Assembly (NCBI RefSeq): GCF_003255815.1
Contig: NC_037670.1
Location: forward strand, 70,703,124 to 70,767,123
DNA length: 64,000 nt
Direction: 5' to 3'
From: Theropithecus gelada
Lineage: Eukaryota; Chordata; Mammalia; Primates; Cercopithecidae
Of this stretch, positions 35,832 to 46,007 are shown one piece after another. The stretch's first letter is position 1, and each line of letters begins with the position of its first letter. The position numbers and the translations under genes were made by a program. A model generated the notes under the pieces. It worked only from the letters and a program-made list of their open reading frames with translations, made no database searches and was not told where the DNA came from.

Positions 35832-36131
35832 TGCTGGGTGCAGTGACTTACGCCTGTAATCCCAGCACTTCGGGAGGCCGAGGTGGGTGGATCACCTGAG
35901 GTCAGAAGTTCGAGTCCAGCCTGGCCAACATGAAACCCCCATCTCTACTAAAAATATAAAAATTAGCTGGGTGTGGTGGCACGTGCCTGTAATCCCAGCT
36001 ATTCGGGAGGCTGAGGCAGAAAAATTGCTTGAACCTGGGAGGTGGAAGTTTCAGTGAGCGGAGATTGCACCACTACACTCCAGCCTGGGCAACACAGCAA
36101 GACTCCGTCTCAAACAACAACAACAACAACA
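35832..36131 (+). mobile_element. Alu SINE with 18-bp target-site duplication
   Basis: TGCTGGGTGCAGTGACTTACG to a CAA-repeat tail (about 36113-36131). The direct repeat AAAGAACTAGTCAAAATC is identical at 35814-35831 and 36132-36149. Confidence 0.95.
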
Positions 36132-36329
36132 AAAGAACTAGTCAAAATCAATCACACTTTCACAGGTGAGGCAGAGCACAGACATAAATCTCCACATCTC
36201 AAGCATCCTACTTACTGAGTGTGAAAACACTGTGAATGTTAACATGGGGCTCAGTTGGTTTTAAAAAAGTAGGGAGAAAGAAGAAATTTGCTTTCTTTAG
36301 CATCTACTAATCAGGATAGTAGGTTTACT

Positions 36330-36490
36330 CCTTTATTTATACCATCTCACTTTCTTTTTAAATCACAATAACTCTGTGAGATGAATATTGCTATCTCCAA
36401 TTCACAGATGGACAAACTGAGTGAATTGATTTAACCAAGTTATAAAGCTAGTAATCATGGAGAAATGATATAAATCCAGGTCTGTTCTAT
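36330..36490 (-). mobile_element. MIR SINE, antisense
   Basis: ACAATAACTCTGTGAGATGAATATTGCTATC, CACAGATGGACAAACTGAGTG and AAGTTATAAAGCTAGTAATCATGG follow the MIR core in reverse. Confidence 0.65.
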
Positions 36491-36499
36491 TTTATATGC

Positions 36500-39170
36500 A
36501 TCTGATCAATATTAAAGCCCCAAAGAAGTGAGGCTACTAGTCAGTATCATAAAAAGCAGAACCATATGCTACACACAATGGACAAAGAGAGAGCTACAGG
36601 TAGAGAGATAGACAAACTCCCACCTACCAACTTCTCTGTATAACCTGTGTTTCTTTTCCTAGTCATGCTGGACCATGAAAGGGATGCTACAGTAAAAAAG
36701 GTATAGAAACCATCACTGGCCCTCAGTTCTAGGCTACTGGAATCCTGTGCCTCCGAGATACTACATCCTTCCTTTCCCTTGCTAGGATTCTCTTTGGTGT
36801 TCACTAAAGTTCTCTCGTGGACACTGTAAGCTCTTTACCAGTTCACCTGGTCTTGGCTGACTTTGCTGTAGTTTTCTCTGGAAGGTGATCATTTTTTCCT
36901 GTTATCATTGATGTTAACCTCTCCCTCTGATCTCAGAGCTCCTCCTCTGAATCCCACCGAGGTTGGGGAGTGCCCTCTTCCCAGGGGTACTGTGGTTCCC
37001 AAGCTCATGACCACTGCTTCTTGTCTTTCCTTGAAATATCCCAAACTCTTCATTATATTCCCAGGTGGGTGGCCTCCATTTCTCCATTTCTTTTGCAACA
37101 AAAGAGGAGATTGTATTCACCAAAATTCCTCATAAGAATTCCTTATAGTTTTTGGAAAAAAATACATTCACAAGCTTCCAGGTGTGGGGACAAGGTGGCT
37201 AGGGGTGAAACTTAAAAGACAAGATCAACTAGTACAAGATGCTCTAAAGCACCTTCTAAGGAAGACGGGTCCTGCTAACTGGAGGGCTCTTTGTTTTTCT
37301 GCATGCTGGAATCTCTCAGAACACAAGGTTTGGCAGGACAGATATGAATTGCTCTGCCTAAGGGAAGTCAGTGGGGTTGGACACCGAATAAAAGGACAGT
37401 GTAAATAAAAATATCCCAACGGGGGCCTGACTAGAGAAGGACAAAGGACAGACATTCTAGTGGGGAATGTGGGAGCTATTTGCTGCGATGTGTTTGATGT
37501 CACATCCTCTCCTTTATAGGCTGTTTGTGGAAAGATTTGGTAAAACCTGCAGTTTATGCAAGTGGATTATTTAGGGCAAAGGTAGCAAACCCACGTTTCC
37601 AGGAGTGAGGCAAGTTATGTAAACAAGTGACGCTGCAAGTGTAAGGCTGCAGGGAGTGGGAGCAACTGTGGCCAAATGAGGAGTACAGGCTTCATCTGAA
37701 GGCATGCAAAATTTACTGGTGCATATCAAATTAACACGCGCTGGCAGACGACATTTGCCCTACAGACCACTGCTTGTTACCCAGCTTTAAGAAAACTCAA
37801 AGAAAGGCAGAACATTGCTGCCAGGTGGATAAGAGATGGTCACGAAGATAGTGGAGAGGCCTCAGAGGGATAGAAGAGACAGGTGAAACCACCAGGTCAC
37901 ATGAATAAGTTCCTAGGGAAGGAAGGAGCGACCTCAAGAAAACACTGGTTACTAAAGTGCTTGGTTTGAGACAACTGAGAGAAAATGATTTTATTTAGAA
38001 AAAGCAGGATACAGAAAATCACCTCTAGGCTGCCTAAATGATCGGTAAAATCCACCATGCTCACCTCATGCCCACTGTGAGTGAGTTTCCAGAAGAGCAG
38101 GCAAGGATCTGAGTATACGGTATGGGTCAATGTCACACAGCATCCACAGGGGCTCTGAAATTTGCAGAAATCCAAAGAGAGGGTTTTAGATCTTCCCAAC
38201 TTGTGGGATTGGCAGAGGTCCAAGACAATTATAGCTACATCTCCAAGGTGAAGAGGGACACAGCAGACATCTGGGTTACATTTATAATCCCAGTGTTCCA
38301 GGAAGATGGAAGAACAAGTTAACGCGGGTGCTGAGTGAGAGATCCCAAGAAGGGCCCCGCGTGCGATGCACTTAAAAGTATTCTCTTTCCTGGCAGCTGG
38401 CCAGTCAGCGTGGGGAGGCTCAGGCCCAACCACTCTGCACTAGTGTTTCCTTTCCTAAGGCACTCCTGAGAGATTCATGTGGCCAGGGATCTACCTTTGT
38501 TCCCTAGTACTTTCCTTACATGCAGGCTGGCTGGCAAAGTGTGTGCAGAACACGCAGAACCACCAGGACCCAGGAAAGCAGAGTGGGCATGAGGAAACCT
38601 AGAGAGGTGAGCCTGGCCAAGAGGAATATCGGATAATTTCTTTCCTTCCTGCTTGGGAAAGGTCATTATTTTCTGGGAATGCAAACTCTCAGATTGATTA
38701 TGAAAATGCAGCTGCCTCCGGCCACTTTCCTCGGTTGCCTAAAGAAACTTTGTATGAAGTGTGAATAAAGTGGAGCTGAAAGATGAAAACAGAACCCAGT
38801 AGACATTATTGGAGCCCCTAGATTCTGTTTTGCCTAAAGCACACCTACATGTTTCTGGACTTTTTCGTCAACAAAAACAGCCACCTAGTCCCTCTGAAGT
38901 TTAACTTAAGTCGAATTGGAGGTGGAATTTTGTCCCACGCAACTAGAAGTTTATCAGTACACATGAACTATTCTCCTGGAATTTTCCAATAATTAACTGA
39001 GTGCTACTGTGCAGGGAGATAGAAGAACTGCCATGGTAAGTGAGGGGAGAAAAGTATTCATATAACACTGGCCCATGGTAGGGATCAGAGGAGCACGTGA
39101 AGTTTGTTTCCAGGTTCATCCTTTGTTCTCTCCCTTGCGTATCTTTCATTCCTCTCCCACTATGTTTTGC
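36500..39170. other. Intergenic, no gene recognised
   Basis: Unique-looking. It contains a 178-codon antisense frame (37897-38433) that has no recognisable domain, and several shorter frames near 36.9-37.5 kb. No CpG enrichment, and I would not annotate a gene. Confidence 0.45.
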
Positions 39171-39172
39171 AG

Positions 39173-39627
39173 TGTTGTTAGGAGTTGAATTATGTCCCCC
39201 AGAAGGAAATGTTGAAGTTCTAACCCTAGGAACCTCAGAATATGATCTTACTTGGAAACAGGCTTGTTGCAGATGTAATTAGTTAAGATGAGGTCATTCT
39301 GGAGTAGGGTGGGCCTCTAACAGAATATGACTCGTGCTTTTATAAGAAGAGAAGCCAGAGACAAAAGGAGAATGCCATATGAGGACAGAGGTGGAGACTG
39401 AAAGGAAGAAGCTGCAAGCCGTGGGACACCCAGATTGACAGCCAACACCAGAAGCCAGTAAGAGGCAAGGGAGAAATTTCCCTTTCAGGTTTCAGAGGGA
39501 GTGTGGCCCTGCATGACACCATACTTTTGCACTTCAAGCCTCTAGAAACTATAGGACAACACATGTCCCTTCTTTAAGCCATCCAGTTTTTGGCACTTTG
39601 TTACCATGGCCCTAGAAAACAAATGCA
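39173..39627 (+). mobile_element. MLT1-type LTR (ERVL-MaLR)
   Basis: TGTTGTTAGGAGTTGAATTATG, CCCCCAGAAGGAAATGTTGAAG, ACTTGGAAACAGGCTTGTTGC, GTGCTTTTATAAGAAGAG, GAAGCTGCAAGCCGTGGG and TTTTTGGCACTTTGTTACC give the order of a longer, older MLT1 LTR in + orientation. No internal genes. It is the last clear transposon before the GLI3 promoter block. Confidence 0.8.
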
Positions 39628-39629
39628 GG

Positions 39630-41690
39630 TATCTTCAAGTCTCTCCTACTTCACTGTTGCAACAACAAAAAAGAAAGTCTGTCTTAAAAGCTTAATTATT
39701 CTGAGTACTTACTTTATTAAAATTTCTTAAGAATTTGCATTTGAAAAGAGAACTGATGAGAGATGGCAATAAGTCAATCTATGATAGAATTTCAGACATC
39801 AAGGAAGGGCAGTGTACAGAATCCTGTAAGTCTCTAAGTGCTGTGTATCACTACAACAAAGGTTCTAGCACTGTGTTTCTGGGTGTCTTTGGGTTTTTAC
39901 AGATATCTCAGGAGCCACTGCAGAAAAGAGAGAAAGGCTTAGGGGGACTGGAGTCTGAGACCTCACTCCAACTTCAACCATAATAACTCTTTTATATTTC
40001 GGGATTCCATGTAAGATTTCATTTGAACAGCGTCTGGTGTTAACACAGAGAGAAAGTCACTGCATTGTGGCATTATTTAACTCACACTCAGGCAAACTGG
40101 GGTTTTTTTCCCCACCACTGTTTCTGCAAAATGTGCCTACTTATATGTATGGGCTTACCATTAAAGCAGAGTTGGACACATAGGAGACGCAGCATTATTC
40201 TTCCTCTTTTTTGTTTAGCTATTGTGACGGGCATAGGGGGAAAGATTTGCTGCTTTTGCTTTGTTCTTGTCTTTTAAGAACTGAAAAATCAAGATCTTCG
40301 TGATTCAAAGTGTGCTAGAAGACTGTTTGAAGTAGGAGTCAAAATATCTAGTTTATTCTATTTGTTGATTTATTGGCTGTCCTTTTTATTTATTTTTTGC
40401 CATTGGGTGAACAGAGTAGTCTATCAGGATGTACTATTTGTATTCATGTGATTGAGGCAGAAGCAGTACATGAATACTAAAAACAATTGTAACTGATGCT
40501 GGGAGTATATAAAGGAAAGAGTGGCTTGCAATTCTCTTCAATTGTAAAAGCATAATTCTTACCCACTTGTATCCCTCTATACTTTTCCATGTATTTCTCA
40601 TTGGAAACCCTCAGCCATCCTGGGAGGTATGCGACCTGGCACCCCTAACACTATCCCCCAGATGGGCTCAGAGCCTATGGAGGCTCAGAGAATCCTCCCA
40701 GGCTTGAGGACAGTTACTGAGCCAGGAGATGGGGCTGCCACAGGGCTTCTGAGACTCGTGCTCTCTGCGATGAGTCAGTGGTGTTTTGTTTTTTCCTGAG
40801 CGGTGAGGTCCAGGGAAATCTTAAAACAAATGGCTAACTAGGGCCTTTAGCCCCACCTTACCTCCACCACTTCCACCATAAAACCTTAAGTCTGTCTCTG
40901 CAATTGTCATGTCATTGTGACAAGGAGTCCCAAGAAACAAACAGTGAATACCACCCTCAATTTCGTTAAAAGATTCTTCAGTTAAGCATTTGAATCTCAA
41001 AATGCTCTTCAAATCCTAATAGCTCATCATTCATCCACCCACTCTCTTCCTTCAGTCAAGACACTTGGCGGCGACACAAGCCACCGGGAGCTCCGGGGCA
41101 CCTCTGGCTGGCTGGGTGGGTGGACCCGGCTTACCCAGAAAGAGGGGATGCTGTAATGTCACAGGGGCTTTCTTTCTTTTTCTTCCTGTGTTTTCCCCTG
41201 AGAACTCCTTTTTTAAGTTACAGGTCTAGGCTGGATATATTGAAAGGACGCAGAAGAACGTGGACTGGCTGGTCGAGGAAGGAGGCCAAACAACTTTTAC
41301 TAGTATGAGCCTCTGAAAATGAAGCAGGGACAGAGACACTTTGAAGCTCAAGGAAAAGCGGCACGTTAGAGTCCAGGCTCCAAGCCCGGGGTCTTTGTTT
41401 TTGTGTCTTTTATAAAGTGGCCCATAGGGACAGTAGGCTGTGTGGTGCGAGCTCCTCCTCACTTCGCGGATTTAGCCCCGAGGGCAGACGAGTCTGGTGG
41501 AGAGAAAAACCCTGAACTTCCAAAGGCATCATCCCGCGAGAGAGGGAGTTTCGGGGCTGGCTTGGGGAAAATGTAAAACAAGCAGATGGGGAGCCAAGGA
41601 TAGGGGGGCGGTGGTAATCAGAGAAGCCTTAAAAGAATAGAGGGGAGTCTAGCCCCACAGCGAGAGTGAGAAAAGAGAGGCTGGGTGGGA
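39630..41690. other. GLI3 upstream flank, no gene recognised
   Basis: Unique-looking, without Alu, L1 or LTR. A faint MIR-like phrase (GGAGGCTCAGAGAATCCTCC and following) lies at about 40675-40760. GC content rises from about 41.05 kb toward the island. A GLI-like TGGGTGGAC occurs at 41117-41125. Confidence 0.5.
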
Positions 41691-42219
41691 GAAGATGGGA
41701 GCAGACAGGACGCAGCCTGGATGCCAGGGCGCGCGTTTGGGGGGCGTCCTGGCGGTGCGGAGAGGGAGGGCGCGGGTGACATCACGCCCGGGCCCCCTTC
41801 CCCTCGCCGGGTGGGTGGGGCTTCGGCGCGCCGGGCGGGCGCGGGGTCAAGGAGGGGGAAGAGGAGGAGCAGACATGAATGTGTCTGTGTGAAGACCGGG
41901 GAGGGGCGGAGGAGGAGGAGGCGGAGGGCGGGGAGGGAGAGCGCGCGTGGCTCGCGGCGGCCGGGCTCCCCCCCCAGCCCCCGACCCCGGCCCGCGACGC
42001 GCCGCCTCCCAGCCGCCGCCGCCGCCCGTCTCGCAGCTGGGACCCACTCCGGGCTTGGGGACCCGGCGGGCGGGAGAAGCGCGGGCCCCCGGCGCGGCCT
42101 GGAAGGAGCGAGAAAGCAAAAGTAAGGCGAGCAGCACTCCAAGTTTTCCCAACTTCGCCCCCTGCGGTGGCAGGCGTCCTACTGCTCAGCGCGTCCCCTC
42201 CGAGCCGGAGAGTGGCTGA

Positions 42220-42360
42220 AAGAAAAGGGACGGGGCGGGGGAGGGGGCGGAGGAAGAGGGAGTGCGAGGCAGCAGGAGAGTCCGGCAACATCTGTTAAAA
42301 CTTGGGGGAGGAGGAGCGCGGGGAGGAGGAGGAAGAGGAGGAGAGGAGGGAAGGAGGGAG
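42220..42360 (+). repeat. G-rich then polypurine tract in the promoter island
   Basis: The segment near 42230-42250 has four or more runs of at least three G with short spacers, which fits a G-quadruplex motif and overlapping Sp1-type GC boxes. From about 42303 it becomes an almost pure purine (GGAGGA/GAGG) tract up to 42360, able to form triplex (H-DNA) structures. Both lie upstream of the predicted exon 1 donor. Confidence 0.7.
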
Positions 42361-42784
42361 CGCGCGGGAGGGGAGCGCGGAGCCGAGGGACAACTTTTCC
42401 ACCCCGTGAGTAGCGCAGGCGGCGCAGGGTCGGGGCGGGGGGCTTCTCCACCCAGCACGGGGTTCCAGGCCGGGATGGGACCTTTTTCCAGAAAGTCGAT
42501 TGGATGCCAGGAGAGGCGTACGGCTGGGGGTTTCTTTCTTTCTCTTTCCCCTCCCTCCCGCGGTTGAACCAAATCAGAACTGTCACTCAGGGCCTGTGAG
42601 TCAGAAGGGATCGGATTACACGATCCCCGAAACTGATGCCGGAGTTGCACGAGCGGGAGGGAGCGGGCAGGGGCAGCGCCACCGGCGCGCTCGCACACTC
42701 GCACTCGCGCACACCCGCCGTTCCCACTCGCCCGCGCCGCTCTCCCGCCTTCCCCGCGCGCCCCGCGGCCGCCCGCGCCGCACC

Positions 42785-42832
42785 ATGCCCGCGGCGGGCG
42801 CACCCCGCGCCCAGCCCGGCCGCTCGCGGTAG
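42785..42832 (+). other. Upstream ORF in GLI3 leader, 15 codons
   Basis: A short closed frame starting in the context CACC-ATG-C, with A at -3, and ending before the predicted exon 1 donor. It would sit in the 5' UTR only if transcription starts upstream of 42785. A well-placed uORF of this kind normally lowers initiation at the downstream main ATG. No peptide function is implied. Confidence 0.4.
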
Positions 42833-42894
42833 CCGGAGCCGCGCGCGGCCGCGCGGAGCCCGGAGCCGCCCGCTCGCGTCCCGTCCGCGGGTCT

Positions 42895-42915
42895 ATGGGA
42901 AGTTCGGGGACTTGA
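42895..42915 (+). other. Upstream ORF in GLI3 leader, 6 codons
   Basis: ATG at 42895 followed by five codons and TGA, 18 bases before the predicted exon 1 donor. It lies close to the splice junction, so it is included in almost any transcript that uses the 42933 donor. The start context is weaker than that of the 42785 uORF. Confidence 0.4.
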
Positions 42916-45900
42916 CAGCCGCTGCTGCCGCAGGTACGTCCCGCTCGAAGTTCTTTGTTTCGCGGGCCCCGCAGCCCGCTCCTGCGGCCGCGCCCGTGCC
43001 TCCGGGGCCAGAGGTGGTCCCCAGCGGGGGGACGGGATGGAGTGAAAATGGCTGTCAAAAGGCGCCCACATTTAGAGAGCCGCCGAGCAAGGCTTGCATT
43101 CGCTCCCTCCTCCTGGAAGGTCCTTTTCCAAGAGTCTGACCTGCGGGCCGGCCGGAGACGGACTGGAGAATTTCACCTCCTGGAGGGGGGACGAAGTTTG
43201 CTGCAGTGGCGACGGCGCCCCTCACCTCCGCCCCCACCCAAAGGATTCAGAAGAACTCCGCGAGCCCCGCACGCGCCCGGCTCCTTCCTCTGCGCGGTGG
43301 CGCTCTACGGCTCGGGCTTCGGGCGCGCACGGCGCTCGGGATGGGCGGAAGGAGGCGGGCGGCGAAGTGGTTGCGCGCGGGGACCGCCGCCGCGGGGCTT
43401 CTCCAGCCGGGGCTTCGCTTCGGAGGGCGGGGGTGTGGTGTGAGCGGATGGAGAGAGGCGCGCCTCCGTCGTCATAGAGGAAAAGTGAAAGTTGTACCAT
43501 CTGTATATGATTTGGGATTCTCTTTTATTTCTTTTCCTTTCCAGGGGCACCGCGCACAGACACACAATAAAGTAACCGTGGTCCATGCAATAATCATTTA
43601 AGGTGCCGCGTTTACACAGAGCAGCAGGGGACAGTTACTTTCTTGAGTAGCAGCGGGAAATTGGGCGGGATAAGGCAGAGAGGGTGTAAATATTGACCCC
43701 AAACTTGGAGAGTTTGTGAAGCGACTTTTAAGCAGATTGCCCGAAGCGGACGCTCCACTCTACACCCGGCCTTTTATCCTTTCCTGAACTTGTACTCCTG
43801 TCCCCGATTGCACCTCCTTCTGTAAGATGCCGTCCCCCGAGAGGCGCTGCACCCCAGGCTTCCCTTCCTGACCCCGCGTGGAAAGAGGATTAAGGAGGCT
43901 TCCTCCACTCCTGCCCCCAACTTCTCATCTCCCCAGTGCAGACTGCCGGGTAGATTCTGGCCTTGGGTACAGTGCTCATGGCCCTTTGCCAGTTTATATG
44001 TACATATATTTATGTAAAACATTTTCTCCCAGCTCTTTGCCAGCTGTTCCACATTTTCCAGCTGCCACTTCAGTTTGAAATGATGGACTGTCTGCGTCTC
44101 CAAGTCAAAGAACCCTTTAGTCAAAGGTATGGAGGGCCGGCCGCTGTGCAAATACATGGCAGTGCTATTAGCCGGGCTGGTATTATTAGTTCTAAAAAAT
44201 ACCTCCTGCTCCCCTTTTCCTCTCCTCCTTCTTCTCCCCAGTTAGGCTTTCCAGAGCACAGTATATACACTTCGCTGAAAATTCGAGTAATTAGGCCTTT
44301 CCCTCTTAAATGTGATTTTTGTATAAAATTTGGATGAGGCCGGATTTTTTAGATCCCTGAAATATGTGTCTGGTGGAAATAAATTAACTTTTAAAAATAA
44401 AAGAGTTTCAGCTTGAGCGCGTTGGGCATGACTGGTGGGGGGCCTGCACTCTGGCCGTCTGAAATGAGCTCTTTTCAGTCTGTTTAAGGCAGGAACCATT
44501 CATCCTCCCCATGCTACACTTTTTGTGTTGTTTGATGTCTTAGCATATTATAGACCGAAATCTACAAGAATTGACCTAAAGTATTAATTTTGAGTATTTA
44601 TGTAATTGCTCGGTAATTTTGAATAGGTGCCTTATTGATTGATTCCTGTAATTATTTCATTTAGGTTTTAGATTAAAAATTAATAGTAGTCTGACAGTTT
44701 CTTAATTACATGTGTCAAGATTGTTTTGAAGGAGGAAAATGCTATGTTTTAAAATAGTGAAATAGCCTCAAAATCTCTTCATTTTTCTAAAGCAGAACAG
44801 CATTTCAGTTGAGGGGATATATTAAAGCTGCCGGGACTGGTTTTAACAATGTAAACTCTGTGAAGTATCTGAAGAATTTGTTTATGTTAGGAAATATTGG
44901 TCTTAACAACCTGGTACACAAACACTTTGGCCAGTTAGACTATATTCAAACCTAAAACAAACATGAAATAACATTTAAATTAGTTGTAATAGCATGCTTA
45001 TACAGAGTAGAGAGTTTATTTTATACTAAAAGCTATTTAATTAGAAACTCCCCGCCTAAGGGGAGATCCTTTCAGGGTATGTAATTCTTAAAGTCAGCCT
45101 AGGGAAGCTTTGGTTTAAGATGCATGAATGAGTCCAATGTAAGAGGTGTCTAGTGAAATTTCACACAAGCAGAAACACTTTAAAAGATATAGATTGCATT
45201 ATTGTTAATAGGCTGGTAGGTCCAACTCAGATGCCTACCAATTCCCAGTGCCTTTAATATGCTTGTGTTCCTTGATTGAACCTTGATATAAACACATTTC
45301 TATTGTATATCTAATTGGCAAAGGACTATAGACAGAAATGAGAAAACTCAATACTGATGAAAAATGGCTCTGTTGAGTTATTTCATTACTTATTTAATGA
45401 AAGAATTGTTAATTTATCAATTTGATGTGCAAAGCTAAAAGTTGGACTTTTCCTTTGTTTCTTGGCCAGTGAAGTTTCCTTAATTACCTGCATGCTGTAA
45501 GCATTTCAGACTTCCTCTGTGCTTAGCCATTTAGAGGTCTTTCCTTCTATGTAAGGTATCCTGCTTACTGAGACCTCTTCTCCCCCTCCTTTTTTTGAGG
45601 ATAGAGTTTGGGAGCTTATGAAAGGAAACAATTTAATGATCATTGTTGCGTGCACTCACTTACATGGAGACAGTAATGTACTAAGAAAAACCAGTCTTGA
45701 AGGAAAAGTGAATCAATGAGTCATGAAATCCTCAAGAAAACCTTAGTAATGGAATGTTAATGCTTTTAGACTATAGTAGATTATCTTAAAAGTCAGACTT
45801 TTCTTCTTTATGCAATTGTTGTAAATCCCCAGCTAAAGAATTCTTTGAAGGAGGTTTTAGTTTTGCTGGCATTCATATTCTGAGGTCGGTCTGATTTGTT

Positions 45901-45973
45901 TTGGAAGATTCAGTAAATTTTCTGCCAACTTATATCATGAGAGGCAATTAAAATGCTGAAATGACTTTAGAGG

Positions 45974-45975
<2 letters not shown>

Positions 45976-46002
<27 letters not shown>
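45976..46002 (+). repeat. (CA)n microsatellite in GLI3 intron 1
   Basis: About 13 CA units, GGACACACA...CACACG. A typical dinucleotide repeat, Z-DNA-prone. Confidence 0.95.

Positions 46003-46007
<5 letters not shown>

Larger units (their letters stand above)
42600..42933 (+). other. GLI3: GLI3 exon 1, non-coding (5' end uncertain)
   Basis: Inferred untranslated first exon. The 3' end is well supported: the donor reads CAG followed by GTACGT with the junction after 42933, inside the CpG island. Joining it to the exon 2 acceptor at 56678 gives an intron of 13,744 bp. The 5' end cannot be read from sequence, so the start given is a placeholder and several start sites are likely. A second possible donor (CCCC then GTGAGT, junction after 42405) could end an alternative exon 1. 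The candidate leader contains ATGs at 42636, 42785 and 42895. The first opens a frame that runs through the splice, and the other two are short closed uORFs (42785-42832, 42895-42915). RNA or CAGE data would fix the exon. Confidence 0.55.
41700..43450 (+). promoter_or_regulatory. GLI3: CpG-island promoter region of GLI3
   Basis: About 1.75 kb of very GC-rich DNA in which CpG is not depleted, set in AT-rich flanks where CpG is rare. This is the standard signature of a TATA-less CpG-island promoter. It lies 13.7 kb upstream of the GLI3 start-codon exon on the same strand and contains a strong splice donor after 42933. Visible elements are a CRE-like TGACATCA (41777-41784), Sp1-type GGGGCGGGG boxes near 42230-42250, a polypurine tract (about 42300-42360) and a perfect AP-1 site TGAGTCA (42597-42603). 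I see no TATA box at a convincing position, so dispersed initiation is expected. Long stop-free frames on both strands here reflect low stop-codon frequency in GC-rich DNA. The island boundaries are by eye. Confidence 0.85.

Noticed and set aside
41618..42298. Further 100-174-codon frames at the left edge of the island
   Set aside because: The same composition artefact. They overlap each other on both strands and have no splice or start support.
42186..43058. 290-codon antisense frame and several overlapping frames on both strands in the CpG island
   Set aside because: Stop codons are rare in DNA this GC-rich, all six frames are open in places, and the peptides are Ala/Arg/Pro/Gly-rich low complexity with no known domain.
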